Source of the DNA: Dichomitus squalens LYAD-421 SS1
Taxonomy: Eukaryota > Basidiomycota > Agaricomycetes > Polyporales > Polyporaceae
Direction of reading: 5' to 3'
Assembly: GCF_000275845.1 (NCBI RefSeq)
Contig: NW_006766883.1
Location: forward strand, 3,315,300-3,373,658
Length of the DNA: 58,359 bases
The position numbers and the translations under genes are program-made. The notes beneath the pieces were generated by a model, which had not been told where the DNA came from, made no database searches, and saw only the letters and a list, made by a program, of their open reading frames with translations. Numbering within the stretch: the first letter of the stretch is position 1; each line of letters opens with the position of its first letter. Positions 19,496 through 30,438 of the stretch are shown here, one piece after another.

Positions 19496-22176
19496 ATGTC
19501 TCAACAATCCCCCAGTCCCTCCCCTCCTCCTACTCCTTTACAGCAGGGTAATTTTGGCATGGCACCCTCAAGGTCTCAATCAATCTCGGCATCACACACA
19601 CAGTCCCCATCTCGTTCGCGTTCGCAGTCCATATTCCACAGGCCACGCCCTGACGATTCCTTTCCCTCTCAAGCACACTCCCATATGTCTCCCTATACCC
19701 CCTCATTTTTGTTGCCAGCCTCTGCGCATCGTGTAGAGCCCTCCGCACATCGTGTAGAGCCCTCCCCAAGCTTGCCTCACAGTTCCGAGTATCACTTATC
19801 CACGAACAACGCCTTCAGCTACTCTCCTTCTTCCATGTCTTCTCCCGCAATAGATCAGAACCCCGCATATATGCACCCCGTTTTGACATTGGTGAGTTAT
19901 TCAGTACGGGTTAGTGCGCATATACTCACTTTTATCTCATGCATAGGGCACATCCCTTTCGTCTCTTTCTCCCGCACCCAACAACACATCCGTCGCATAC
20001 ATCGAAATGGGAGTGCGGCTCCATCGTCTAGAGCAAGACTATTTGGAGTTGCAGTACTGACCTTTCCTGAGTATCACACACACACTCTTCTGACACATTT
20101 TTAGTCGACGACTGACCGAACACGGTATACGATTGGACGCGCTTCAGTAAGTTGACCATGTCTAAATCTCATGTATTCGAAAACGACCTCCTTGAAGGAC
20201 AGATAGCACACCCAAAACGACCACCGGCGACGGCGACGACTCCCGAGGTACGTCCCGCCCAAATTTCTCCTGCCTTGCGATCTCAAATCACCCCAGCCAC
20301 GCTCAAACGTCTCGTTTTCGAGTCTGTCACTGCCACCCATTCTTTGTCGCCCCGAGAGCCGCTAGGGTACGACTGTGTGCGCGAACAAAGCAAGTTTCCC
20401 AAAGTACGTACCCAACACCCCTCCTCTGCCAGCTTACTCACAATATTCCCCATCTTCCACTTAGCTCAAATTCTTCACAGATCGCCAGTGGACAAACTGG
20501 AAGAACAACAACAAAAAAACCACGCGCATTGGGGAGGAAATTGTTCGCGGCAGGAAGATGTCGGCGCAAGGTATCAATCATACGGCGCCCTACATCGAGT
20601 ACCCCAACGGCACCCCTGCCTCGGGCGACTACATCAACGACGCCCGCAAGTTCTCCCGAACCCTAATCAACCTCGCCCGAGGAGCCGATTACCCGCTCCC
20701 TAGGAAGTGGGGCGACACTGATACTTGGTTACAGGAGTTATTCTACACCGCGCTCCGCAAAAAGTTCCCCTTATTCCAGCTCTGCCACAACAACTGGAAG
20801 GGGAACACTTTTATGTACTACACGTACTACGAGGCCGTCACGCGCAAGTGGGACAAAGCAAGCTCGCAGGCCGTCGACCTCAATCAAGCCCTCCACACGA
20901 TCCGAAGCCAATCCGCCATGGAAGAATCTGAGTCGGAGTCGGAGTCGGAGCGTGTGGCCCACGTACCTACATCGAAGGATGCCCGCAGTCTGGCTCCCTC
21001 CAAGAGGACCCCCAGCGATGATGATGCCGACACAGGCCCTCGCAAGCAGCCTCGCCGGGACACGGCAGGTCTCGCGCAAGACGTCGGTATGTTCATCTGT
21101 CTAAAAATGAAGTCGAGACCCTATGCTCACGTCAGTCTCTCACGGCCTCTGCAAGCCATCCCAGGCCCTTCAGAGAAGTTTAAGGGCAAGCAGCGAGCAA
21201 CTCCTAGCCTGCTCTCCGTGGTACTATATTTCCTGCTCGCATGGTTGCTCAGTTGATAATTTGCCTCTCTCGCGCCAGATCTCGACTTCAACGTCGGTGT
21301 TGTCATGTTTCCGCTGTAGCATCCATCTCACATCTACTTTTTTGGCACACAGCACGGCGTTACGGCTTGAACAGCGTTCGTCCGCCCTCGTCACCCTCCC
21401 GCCATCTCTGCCCACCCCTACGTCTCCTTCCCAGTCCGCTCTGGCTTTCGCACGACCATCCGCCACCACATCCCCTATGTCCGCCACCACGTCCCCTACG
21501 TCCGCCACCACGTCCCCTACGTCCGCCACCACATCCACTACGTCCACCACCACGTCCACTACGTCGGTCCCAGTCTCCCTATCCGTTCCAGGGACCTCAT
21601 CGGATCCGGCTCAGATGCTAATCGTCCCCCCCGTCTCATCGACCACCATGAATCTGACAGTCGGCACGCCTGCCTCCCCTTCTGAACCCAGTCCTGCCTC
21701 GATTCCATACCCCTCGACCTCCAAACAGGCAACTTCAACGCTCTCCCCAACGCCCATCAACCCCGATGTCCCCGCGGAGGGTGGTGTGGACATCTCTGCG
21801 TCCCCGCCCCAACACGTCACCCCCCCAGATACTGCCCCCTCGAACGAGCAGCCTTCCAAGCCCGCGGAGACAACTGCGTCGAAAAAACCGCGCGCCCCTC
21901 GCAAGACGACGCAGTGGCCTCCCGCACCGGACCTGAAGGGCGCAAAGTACGTACCATTCCATTCACTCATCGTGTTAGATACTGGGTTCACCGGCTCTGG
22001 TAGGTGGGTCTATGCCCGCAAATGGTACGCAGATGCCAATGGCACGCTGGAGGCTTTTGAGGCGCACTACAAGACACTCAGTTCCTCGGATCGCAGGGTA
22101 GGTCGCCTTATCTCTCTTCCTGTGCCAGGCTGATCTATTGTTAACGCAGAAACTCGGACGTGTTGCTCCCGCGTAG
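19496..22176 (+). CDS. Unknown 718-aa protein, candidate element accessory protein
   Basis: Ten exons join in frame: 19496-19891, 19947-20053, 20105-20146, 20207-20247, 20297-20403, 20465-21086, 21165-21217, 21279-21946, 22004-22097, 22150-22176. Residues 1-132 are Ser/Pro-rich; a short coiled-coil-like stretch follows (VRLHRLEQDYLELQ). The best-conserved-looking part is KFFTDRQWTNWKNNNKKTTR...APYIEYPNGTPASGDYI...FPLFQLCHNNWKGNTF, typical, as I recall, of a high-copy agaricomycete family without known function. An acidic ESESESESE run, basic patches (PRKQPRRD) and a Thr/Ser heptad array follow. The C-terminus reads WVYARKWYADANGTLEAFEA and ends KLGRVAPA. A DNA-binding role is possible but unproven. 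Exons 7 and 8 are the least certain. Confidence 0.65.
21461..21566 (+). repeat. 21-bp coding minisatellite (SATTSPT heptads)
   Basis: About five copies of a 21-bp unit (accacgtcccctacgtccgc plus c) lie inside exon 8 of the 718-aa gene and encode SATTSPT-like heptads that decay to TTSTTST. The array keeps the frame. Confidence 0.75.
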
Positions 22177-24124
22177 ACGGTACGTGTGGAGCACCACTAT
22201 TGAGTCCCATTGCCGAATGCCAGTCACCACACGACCTTCGCGAGTCGTACATCGCAAACGTCAAGAACTCATGCGGGCAGGGGGACTGGTGTGGTGTACG
22301 CGCACCACTGCGATGAGAAGCAGGTCTCGTCTGGATCCAATGACATCCAATCGTGTCCGGTATGCGCCCCCTGTATTCGACAATCCCTGGATGTAGCTGT
22401 ATCGCACTGTGTATCCTTACAACATCATACGATAACATACAGTATTAATAAATGTGTATCGAACAATGTGTATCGACCGTAACCATGCATGCCCGAAAAC
22501 ACCCGAGCACCCCCAGACTCATCCGAGGACGCACGAGCTCACCCAAAAGCTACTTGTATAGGATCGTGCGGGCACACGACCGTATCCGACGGCATACGAG
22601 CAAAGCAGGGAAATCAATAAAAGTAAGTATGATGTCGGGGTTACCGACTAGATACCGTGCTATACGACTTAATACAGCCGAACCCATGTACGATCTCACT
22701 GGGCATACACTATGACTCAGAGCGAAGCACACGGTGGATGTAAACTCGATCGCAGGCTGCGCCATCCTATCAGGATCGGGTTGGGAGCAAGCGGTGGGAT
22801 CCCGGGACCGCGTGCGACCGCTTCTCTACGCAGATGTGGCCAAAAAGAATCGTCAAGTGATATCCACAGGGACGTGACCTGCCTCCAAGTCCAGCACCGT
22901 GACCCTCCGCCATCTTCCATCCTCTCATCATCGTGGAGCAGATATCTCAAGTCGAACTCGCATGAGAATATTGAGCCAACGACATCCCTGCCCGAAGTTG
23001 ATCATTAGACATCGAACCGCACCATGCCTTGTTCGGAGCGTGATCCTCACCTTCGATTCCGCATCATCGGCACGTATATAGATAGAGCATAGACCGTGAG
23101 TGTGCTATTGTTAGTGGCATTGGGTGTGATATAACGGGACCTATACTTCTGTCAACGTCCGCCGTTTTCGGCACGCAGGGGTCGAAGGAGGCTATAAAGC
23201 CTTCTTCTGTTGTGTGCCCACTCCTTCACGTCATCGCCGCGACAGGCCAAATGCGATTTGGAGATCCCGTCCTGACATATGATGAGCTGTAGGGATGTTC
23301 GCAGCATACGCTTCTGGCCTTTGTGGCTCCAGTGGTGACACGACACCCCAGGGGGCGGACTCTTTGCTGTGACCACATGGGTGAAATGTTCATGGGTGGG
23401 TGACAGGATCTGAGATCTGATCGAGCAAGGCTGCGAGCGCAATCAGAAGCATCCTCTACTTTATCGTGCTGGTGACTTAATGCGAACGAACGGATGATAT
23501 TGGAGCGTATGACAACTTGTCGCTGAACTGTAGAGGAGGTGGTGGCCGGGAACACTGATGACGGGCGCGCGGGCGATTGGCCGGCAGGAGCGGCGCATCT
23601 GAGCGGGCCAAAATAGAAGGGGTCAGGGGAAAAGGGCGTCGGGGTTGGGCAAGACATTCCGGGATCGACTGCGGAGTATACATAGAACGGTGGCAGCGTG
23701 CAGAGAACAAATATTGTGCGATGGAGATGGTGGGCGCCACGTGGACGGCTAGTGGATGGGAGACGGAGAGGGATGATAAAGGTCGCGACACGATTCCGGG
23801 GATTGGCGATCTGGACTCTCCGTGTACTCTGGTGTAGGATAGCGTCGTGTACGATGCAGCGGATGTGGTCTACGTACCTCGACTCGTCGAATACGAGCTC
23901 TGGGCACGGCCACGGGGACACTCGAGCGACGCCGTCGCCTGCGCCGGTACGTGCGAATCCCCCCCTCAGGCCCACGTTGCCCGTTTGACGCTCTTGGATA
24001 TTTCCTATCCCAACACCGCCATCTTTTCCTTCACCTCCTCCCCCTCCCTCACCGTCCCGCCTATGCAACGCGGCGTCTAGATGGAGCGCAGTCCTTCGTG
24101 AGTCTTTCATTCGTCTCGACCACC
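22177..24124. other. Large intergenic region
   Basis: About 1.9 kb between the Tnp2 island and the tetraspanin gene. I see no gene. Long open frames on the minus strand near 23226-24191 are compositional shadows of the pyrimidine-rich promoter of the tetraspanin gene. The right end of the candidate element should lie in the first part but no terminal repeat is apparent. Confidence 0.5.
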
Positions 24125-25938
24125 ATGGCCTCCAACTCTGACCCCCTCCTCCCCCCCAAACAACCCTACGACGACGACGCCAGTCACTCACGCTCGTCCT
24201 CCGTCAATTCTCACTCTCCGTCCATCCAGTCTGCCGCCAATTCCACTCGTTATATGCTAGCCGGCATGAACAGCAACAGCAGCGGCCTCGACCCCCCCAC
24301 CCTTCCCTATGGCTCCCGCGCCAGCTCCTTCCGCTCCATGTCGCCCAAGAACGACACCCCCCTCATGGACGGCAAGGCCACATCCCTATCCGTCAACTAC
24401 CTCCCGTCCAAGTTCTCTTCCAACATCCTCTCCGGAGGCATGAAACGGAGGAAGGGCAAGGGTGGCGACATCCCCATCCCGAAACGTGGCGGCGGTCGCG
24501 AAGCGTTCAGAGCCAACGAAGCCCGTATGCCCGGCGACGGCGACGACGACTACGATGGCGTGTCCTTCGGGCAGGGTGGCCGCAAGGGCCGGTTGCGGTG
24601 GAACCGCTTCAAATGGATCCTGTTCTTCTCGAACCTAGTGGTGAGTGTTCTGTACCGCCTTTTACTCGCGGTCCCCTTTCCATCTCGTTTTACATGCTGT
24701 GTGTATTACTCGGACATCGCTTTGGGGCGCGCTTTGGGCGGGATTGCAGCATCAGCTGTGCGCGTCCCGCCAGCGAGGCCACCCGAGATCGCCTTGGATA
24801 CCCAAGCCTTGGTCCTCCGAACTAGCGCCGGTCGACCCTTTCGCGATCGAATGTCGTCATTCCCAAATTGGACGCATCCATGCGACATTTACCAGTCGCT
24901 CCTCGCGGTCGGCTCGGTGAACTACGAATGCATGCAGCACCCTGTGTTTCATGATACATAGGGTCGGCCGCGAACACTGTAGCTCCTGCTGTCATCCATC
25001 CTGTGGTGTCAGTACTAGCTCGGTCCAGAAATCCACACCTCTCGCTTCGGCTGTTTTCGATGGCGACCTTGCCGCTGACGCTTCCAACAGTTCTCCGTTT
25101 ACTCGCTGACAGGTCTAATTGCAACCCTGCTCATCCACTTCAATGTCTGGACGCATGCCGACATTATCCGAGTCGGAAACAAGACTGAGCTCATCATCAC
25201 GACCGTCGCTGCGTCGCTGGCTGTGCTCACCTCCCTCATCGGCTGGTCTGGCATCCTGCTCAATAACCGCGCGTTCCTCGCCACCTACTCCTTCCTGCTC
25301 TGGATCTGCTTCGCGATGCTTGTCACCCCCGGTTACATAACCTACAAGAAGCGCACGTTCAATCTTGAGGGCAAGGTCAACGCGCAATGGTCGCGCCAAC
25401 TCGGGCTCGACGGCCGCCTCCGCGTACAGAACCAGCTTCACTGCTGCGGATACTTCAATCCCTTCGTTGAGGCCACCGTCTCGCAGACGTGCTATGCGCG
25501 CAGCTTATTGCCCGGGTGCAAGGGCCCGTACATCCAGTTCGAACGGGTCATCCTCGAGCGTTGGTACACGGTCGTGTTCTCGGTCGTCCCCGTGCAGCTG
25601 TTTATCATGGTCGCGGCTCTGCTCTGCTCGAACCACGTTACGTACCGCTTCGGTAAGGGCATGATGCCAAAGGCGTACCGCCTCAACATGAACAGCATGG
25701 CCGTTATCATGGACAATTACGCTAAGTACGTCTCACCCGTCTCCTCTACCGTCTTGGCGTGACTTACCACTGACGCCTTTTGTTCAGCCAACTGGCGGAG
25801 CAGTATGGAAACGACGTTGCGTCGGAGGTTATGGCCCGCTCACGGTCCAACCTCCAGCTGGACTCTATGCCGACCGTGCCCTATAACCAGAGTAACTCTC
25901 CGTCAATGGCCGGCAAGTACGAGCAACTTAGGAAGTGA
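24125..25938 (+). CDS. TSP2: Tetraspanin, Tsp2 type
   Basis: Three exons, 24125-24640, 25091-25725 and 25788-25938, give 433 aa. After a 165-residue hydrophilic N-terminal tail come four membrane segments: FKWILFFSNLV-FSVYSLTG across the first junction, LIITTVAASLAVLTSLIGW, FLATYSFLLWICFAMLVTPG and VVFSVVPVQLFIMVAALLC. The large loop carries the CCG signature (NQLHCCGYFNPF), then QTC and GCKGPY, as in tetraspanins. The protein would organise membrane microdomains at the cell surface; in other fungi tetraspanins act in infection or wood decay. The first intron is 450 nt, far longer than its neighbours. Its first 320 nt stay open in frame with exon 1, so a retained-intron form would encode a truncated protein lacking the loop. 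Confidence 0.9.
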
Positions 25939-26970
25939 GCGGGTGAGTAGCGAGCAGGTTCTTCGCCGATAACGTCGTTAACTTCTGCGCGTCAGCCCTC
26001 TAGGCGGTACGCCAGCACTACGCGGCGATGTAGCACATATAACAATACCCACGCTCCTTACGGGAATAGACACTCCTTTATACGTTATATGTGCCGCCGG
26101 ACGATCGGCTATCTGTGCTAATTCGACACGCGGATGTCGAAGGCTGAAGGCTAGAAGGCAGGTCATTGTAACGAAGCTGGGACGCGCCGGGCTGCGAGGG
26201 GTCGGCCATGGCGGACGCGATGACAGACATTGAATAATTGCCGCTACTACCCCGACTACAGTATACACCACCATCTTACGTATCGTACTATCTATGTGCG
26301 CGGACATGGACGCTTTCGTTGTGACTGCTAGCACTCGTTGTCGTGCTTTGCCACGAATGACATTCTTGGGGTTCTCTCTCTGTACGATGGGTTGCGATGC
26401 GATGCTCGTCACTCCAAAGGTGGTGGCGCGGGTGTTGTTCCTTGTTCGTCCGCATGCATTGTGGTCCTTTCTGCCAAGACGCCTTACCGATGGAGGCAGC
26501 ATCTCCTTTTCCCTGAACATAACGACGGTCTTGCCTTGCTGCGCCCACGGGAGGGCCCGGGTGGGCGCCTAGGCAACATTGCTTTCGGGTACGTACATAC
26601 AACTCGCGATGTGGAAAGACACCTGATTTACAATCACTCACATTCAATTGTCTCACAACGCATGAGCTCCCTTTCAACAATGCGCATCTTTGCAAGGCAG
26701 GGACCAAGGGACAAATCATACACAAGGGGCCGTCCGACGATGCCCAATATCGGACGATGCGTCGAAATCGGGGTACCAACGCCATGCATCATGAGATGGT
26801 CGACTGGAGTACTTCTAGGAGTCGTGCTCAAGGTTATGCAGCCAGTGTACGCACTTCGCTTCCTCCCTGCCTTTGCAGATCTGCAACCTACGGCTATGTT
26901 TCCGATCTCCCTCAACCTCGGTACGGGGGTTCTCCGAAGATTCCTGTTTGGTGAAGACCACTCCACGGTT
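25939..26970. other. Intergenic region
   Basis: About 1 kb. A 222-codon open frame (26338-27006, +) runs into the start of the F-box gene, but its residues look random and it is not called. Confidence 0.5.
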
Positions 26971-28149
26971 ATGAGCGACGAGGTCCAAAACGGTATGTCG
27001 CCTTGAAGGCTCCTCGCCTTTGGCGCGGTACTAAGGCCACCCACTACAGCGTGCGGAAATGTCGTTCCGCGCAGAGCATTCCCCGTGGAGATACTAGAGC
27101 CTATTATCCAAGAAGCGTGGTGGTCCACGTCCGAGCCGTTGCAACGTTGCAACCTCTACCGCACCCTGATGTGCGTCAACTCCGTCGTTCAAGAGATTGC
27201 AGCACTTCGACTGCCTCTCGTTCTCTCTGTCGGGAGCAGCCTGGATGAGAAGCTATACAGGACAATGCAAGTACACGCTGCGACTCTTCAGTCGCGTAAG
27301 GCCTTTCAACTTAGATCTCGTGGTCCTCCTACGCCTGAAGGTTCGGCTCATGAGCCCATTCGCTCGAACGGGCCGCGCTACTATCAGCACATTCGCCTGG
27401 AGTTGCCGATCCACCTTTGTGACGATCCCGGGGAATCGCCATTCGCTTATAGATCAAACGTCCCATCTGATAGGATCCTTGGCGGCCTTTGGAGTGGGGA
27501 CCACGCTTTCCGCGTTGTCCAGGATCTAGTCAGCGACTGCCGCTCCGTCTCTGTGCAAGTTCATCGAGATGGCACGACTTTTTGGGTCGTGCCGTGGGCG
27601 CTCATCAGGACCCTCAAGTCGTTTGCGGCACTCAAGTCTGTCGACATGGACTACGAGGACTGCTTCCCCGACGCAACTATAAGCGTCGACTACGACGCCG
27701 TCACACGTTCCCCCCTCACCTTCCCGTCTGTCACCTCCCTGCGATTGGCCGGGAGGTCCTCGGAGTTCGGCACCAAGCGTTCGCTCTTCCAGAGTCTGGC
27801 GACTACGTTCCCAAACCTGCGCGCGCTGACCGTGGCGTTCTCTATCTATCTCGCCAACCTCGACGTCCCGGCTGGCCTCGTTTCTCTCACCTTGGAAGTG
27901 CACACCAGGAAAGACAGGGTAGGGACGCTAGAAGATATTGGGTTGATCCAATATGGGATTGGGGCTGCCCTCAAGAAAGGGCTCCTCGCCCGGCCACCCA
28001 CCAGTGCCGATACCTCATCTGCCACTCCCTCTCCGGGCACCTTGACTGTCTGCACTGGGATAGAGGTGCCATTATGGTGGGAGGAGACGCAGAGGATCTG
28101 TGCCAAGTACGGCGTAAGAGTGAACAAGGTCGTCGTGCAGATGCACTAA
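26971..28149 (+). CDS. F-box-like protein, 373 aa
   Basis: Two exons, 26971-26992 and 27050-28149, are joined by a 57-nt intron (GTATGT...CTACAG). The result reads MSDEVQNACGNVVPRRAFPV, then EILEPIIQEAWW...LYRTLMCVNSVVQEIA, the fold of basidiomycete F-box domains. The C-terminal 250 residues show leucine-rich periodicity (LKSVDMDYEDC, FPSVTSLRLAGRS, FPNLRALTVAFS, VSLTLEVHT). Such proteins are expected to serve as SCF ubiquitin ligase receptors; the substrate is unknown. It is a different subfamily from the gene at 3175. The frame is intact. The ATG was chosen because it gives a clean small first exon; an in-frame extension upstream exists but looks non-coding. Confidence 0.75.
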
Positions 28150-28524
28150 ACATAACAGACTCGGGGGAGGGGAGAAGGGGGGAATGATCTGTGTTTAGTC
28201 ACAGCTTATCGCTATGGCACCTGAGGGTCTATACCGGTTCGTGTCCGGGTGACTCATCGGTATTCAGTGTATTGATCTTACAATGAATACGAACCACAGT
28301 CTCGATACGCCTCTATATCTCTACATACGTTGCAGAGCATCTGAATCCTGACGATGTGGTGGAAGAGATCACATTGAAGTCCCTACTACCGCTCCCCCGT
28401 TGTAGATCCGGGGACCAGGAGCCGTAGAGCAACACTGGCCATCGCCAGCTGAATATGATATAATAGCATGTCCTACCAACATTCATAATTCCGAGCACAT
28501 AATGTACATGTCCGGCTTATGACC
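28150..28524. other. Spacer between convergent genes
   Basis: 3' flanks of the F-box gene (+) and the LysM gene (-). Nothing else is seen. Confidence 0.6.
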
Positions 28525-29133
28525 TCAAGCCGCAGTCGACGTAGAGTTCTGCGGGACAATCACGTCATCCGCCGTGCACAAGACCTGAATTTCAACGGAC
28601 GAGATATCAGAACCAGTATAAATTATTTGAGCGCGGACATGACTTACCTCTCCAGGATGAATGTTGGTGCACTCGCTATCGACGTTGGGGTTGTTCTCCA
28701 GGAGTATATCGAAGGTCGTCCCGGCAGCCTCCACAATGGACTCACAGGTGTCGCCGTCGGCGACAACATGTGTGACCTCGCAGTCCTGTCCGACGATGCC
28801 GAGGCACAGCTCCTGCAAAGGACTCATGAGTGGCAAATGTTGAGCACTTTGACCTCACAATACACACCTCTCCAGGGAACAGGTTGGTGCAATCTGCATT
28901 GATGGTCGCGTTGTTCACCGTGGCAAGCTGGAAGCTAGACACATTCTCCTTGGCACAGATCTCGTCGCAGGTGTCGCCTGAGACGACGGTGTAGTTACGG
29001 GCGCAGTTAGAAACCTGCGCGTTCACCGCTACAATCGGAGTCAGTCACCAAAGCGGATTTCGGTTCTAACAGTAAACATACAGCTACAGACGGCAGCGAC
29101 AACGATAATAGCGACGATGGAGCGGGGAAACAT
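28525..29133 (-). CDS. Secreted protein with two LysM domains
   Basis: Four exons on the minus strand, 29133-29082, 29028-28868, 28812-28648 and 28584-28525, give 145 aa. A signal peptide (MFPRSIVAIIVVAAVCSSVNA) is followed by LysM 1 (NYTVVSGDTCDEICAKENVS...LFPGEELCLG) and LysM 2 (THVVADGDTCESIVEAAGTT...IHPGEVLC). LysM domains (CBM50) bind chitin or other N-acetylglucosamine glycans. Small fungal proteins made only of LysM domains shield hyphae or bind chitin fragments; some are effectors. In this saprotroph-like context a role in its own wall or against competitors is as likely. Both domains keep GDTC and the closing PGE-LC. Introns fall at the domain borders, which suggests growth by domain duplication. 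Confidence 0.92.
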
Positions 29134-30438
29134 GGTTGTGAGGAAGAGGAGCGAGGAAGGTGGAGAGAACGGTGTTGCCGCGAACTCAAGTAAAGGAGAG
29201 CGGTGGGGATAGTGCCTACTGGTGTGGTGCATTTAACTGCCTGGCTCATGTTGCATTCGAAATTGTGCGAGATGACCGTCCTGAACTGCAATGACTCACT
29301 TGAGAAGAACTTACGTACCGCAGGATCCCAAATATTAGACTCAACGAGCATCGTAGTCCCAAATGGTGGCCGTTTGGGAACGGCGCGCAACAAAGAACCA
29401 AAAAATACTGCCGATCAAAGTCGGAGACGTGGCCGCGCTGCTAATAGTCAGACCATTGTGACAGGGATGCAGCGACATACATGCGACACTGCGTATATTT
29501 GACGGATGCGTGCCTTGGATGTGATCGCGGTATTCAACCTGCGCGCCTTCGTAGGTAACATCGCTGCACAACTCAATCTCGGTGCCGAAATATCAGACAG
29601 GGGCAAGAACGAATGTGGTTCGCCAGGGCTTCGAACGTGCTTCAAGTGCGCTCACCATACCTTCTCCCATCGACGTCCTCTGTATCAAGAAATCAAGCAG
29701 TCCATTGTGGGGTTATTCGCCAGCGAACCTTAGTCAACCAGGAAGGGGCTGAGTACTGCTGAGGGCGAGACGAAGAGCGCCATTGGTGTCCATATCGGTA
29801 AAGCAAAGGGCGAGAAACCCGTACAAGGAGTCACACTACCCTTTTGGCTGGCCACTCAAGATACAATACCGCACGGCAGCGCTGCCGACGGGGGCGCTCG
29901 GGATTCTTGCGAACGAACGTCATTTCGCGTTCGCAGCATTGCGGGCAGTGAAACCGTCAAGGCAGGACACCGCTTACAATATGTTTAAGTAGCTATGCGA
30001 GAATGACTCCCCCGGTGTTCGCGGAAGGAAGGTCAGGTGGTGGCCTCGGGAAACGCTGATATCAGTTGCTTGGGAAATACCCCGGAGCGAAAAGTCGCTG
30101 ATTGCCTGTAGTACACCATAAGACTGTATACCATCCAACCTGAACATTTGGAAGGGATGCTGTCTAGAGGGTCTCTGGCTAGAGTAGAACGTGAGGCCCT
30201 TGCCGTTTCCGGAGTACTGTCAGAGGGTGCAGTTTGAAGTTTTGAGGCGCCCGTTGCGATCACTTTGTCATTTATGCTCGTCAACACGCTCAGGCCTGCT
30301 AGACTCTCTACCGTCTAGACTCTCCGTTCACACACCGTCTCAGATCGAATCGCTCTACGTATCATATCTGTCTTATAGGTTGTCACAATTGCTGCTCTAC
30401 TAGGCCTCATTCAGCGAGGCCTCGCGCGCAGGATCGTC
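29134..30438. other. Divergent intergenic region
   Basis: About 1.3 kb between the LysM gene (-) and the dihydrouridine synthase gene (+). Only short open frames without family features are present. Confidence 0.55.

Larger units (their letters stand above)
14476..22176. mobile_element. Candidate CACTA-like element with three genes
   Basis: The island holds the Tnp2 transposase (+), a 302-aa unknown (-) and a 718-aa unknown (+), all with full-length frames, separated by 109 and 240 bp. Short tandem repeats lie just left of the first gene. Terminal inverted repeats and a target duplication were not found, so the ends given are those of the recognisable content and the unit is an inference. 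Confidence 0.5.

Noticed and set aside
14137..23200. CACTA/TAGTG ends for the Tnp2 island
   Set aside because: CACTA occurs near 22192 and 22709 and TAGTG near 23115, but not as a matching inverted pair on both sides.
23226..24191. 321-codon open frame on the minus strand
   Set aside because: Arg/Gly/Ser/Pro composition without family features; it overlaps the pyrimidine-rich promoter and start of the tetraspanin gene.
26338..27006. 222-codon open frame upstream of the F-box gene
   Set aside because: Residues look random and the last part is the first exon plus intron of the F-box gene.
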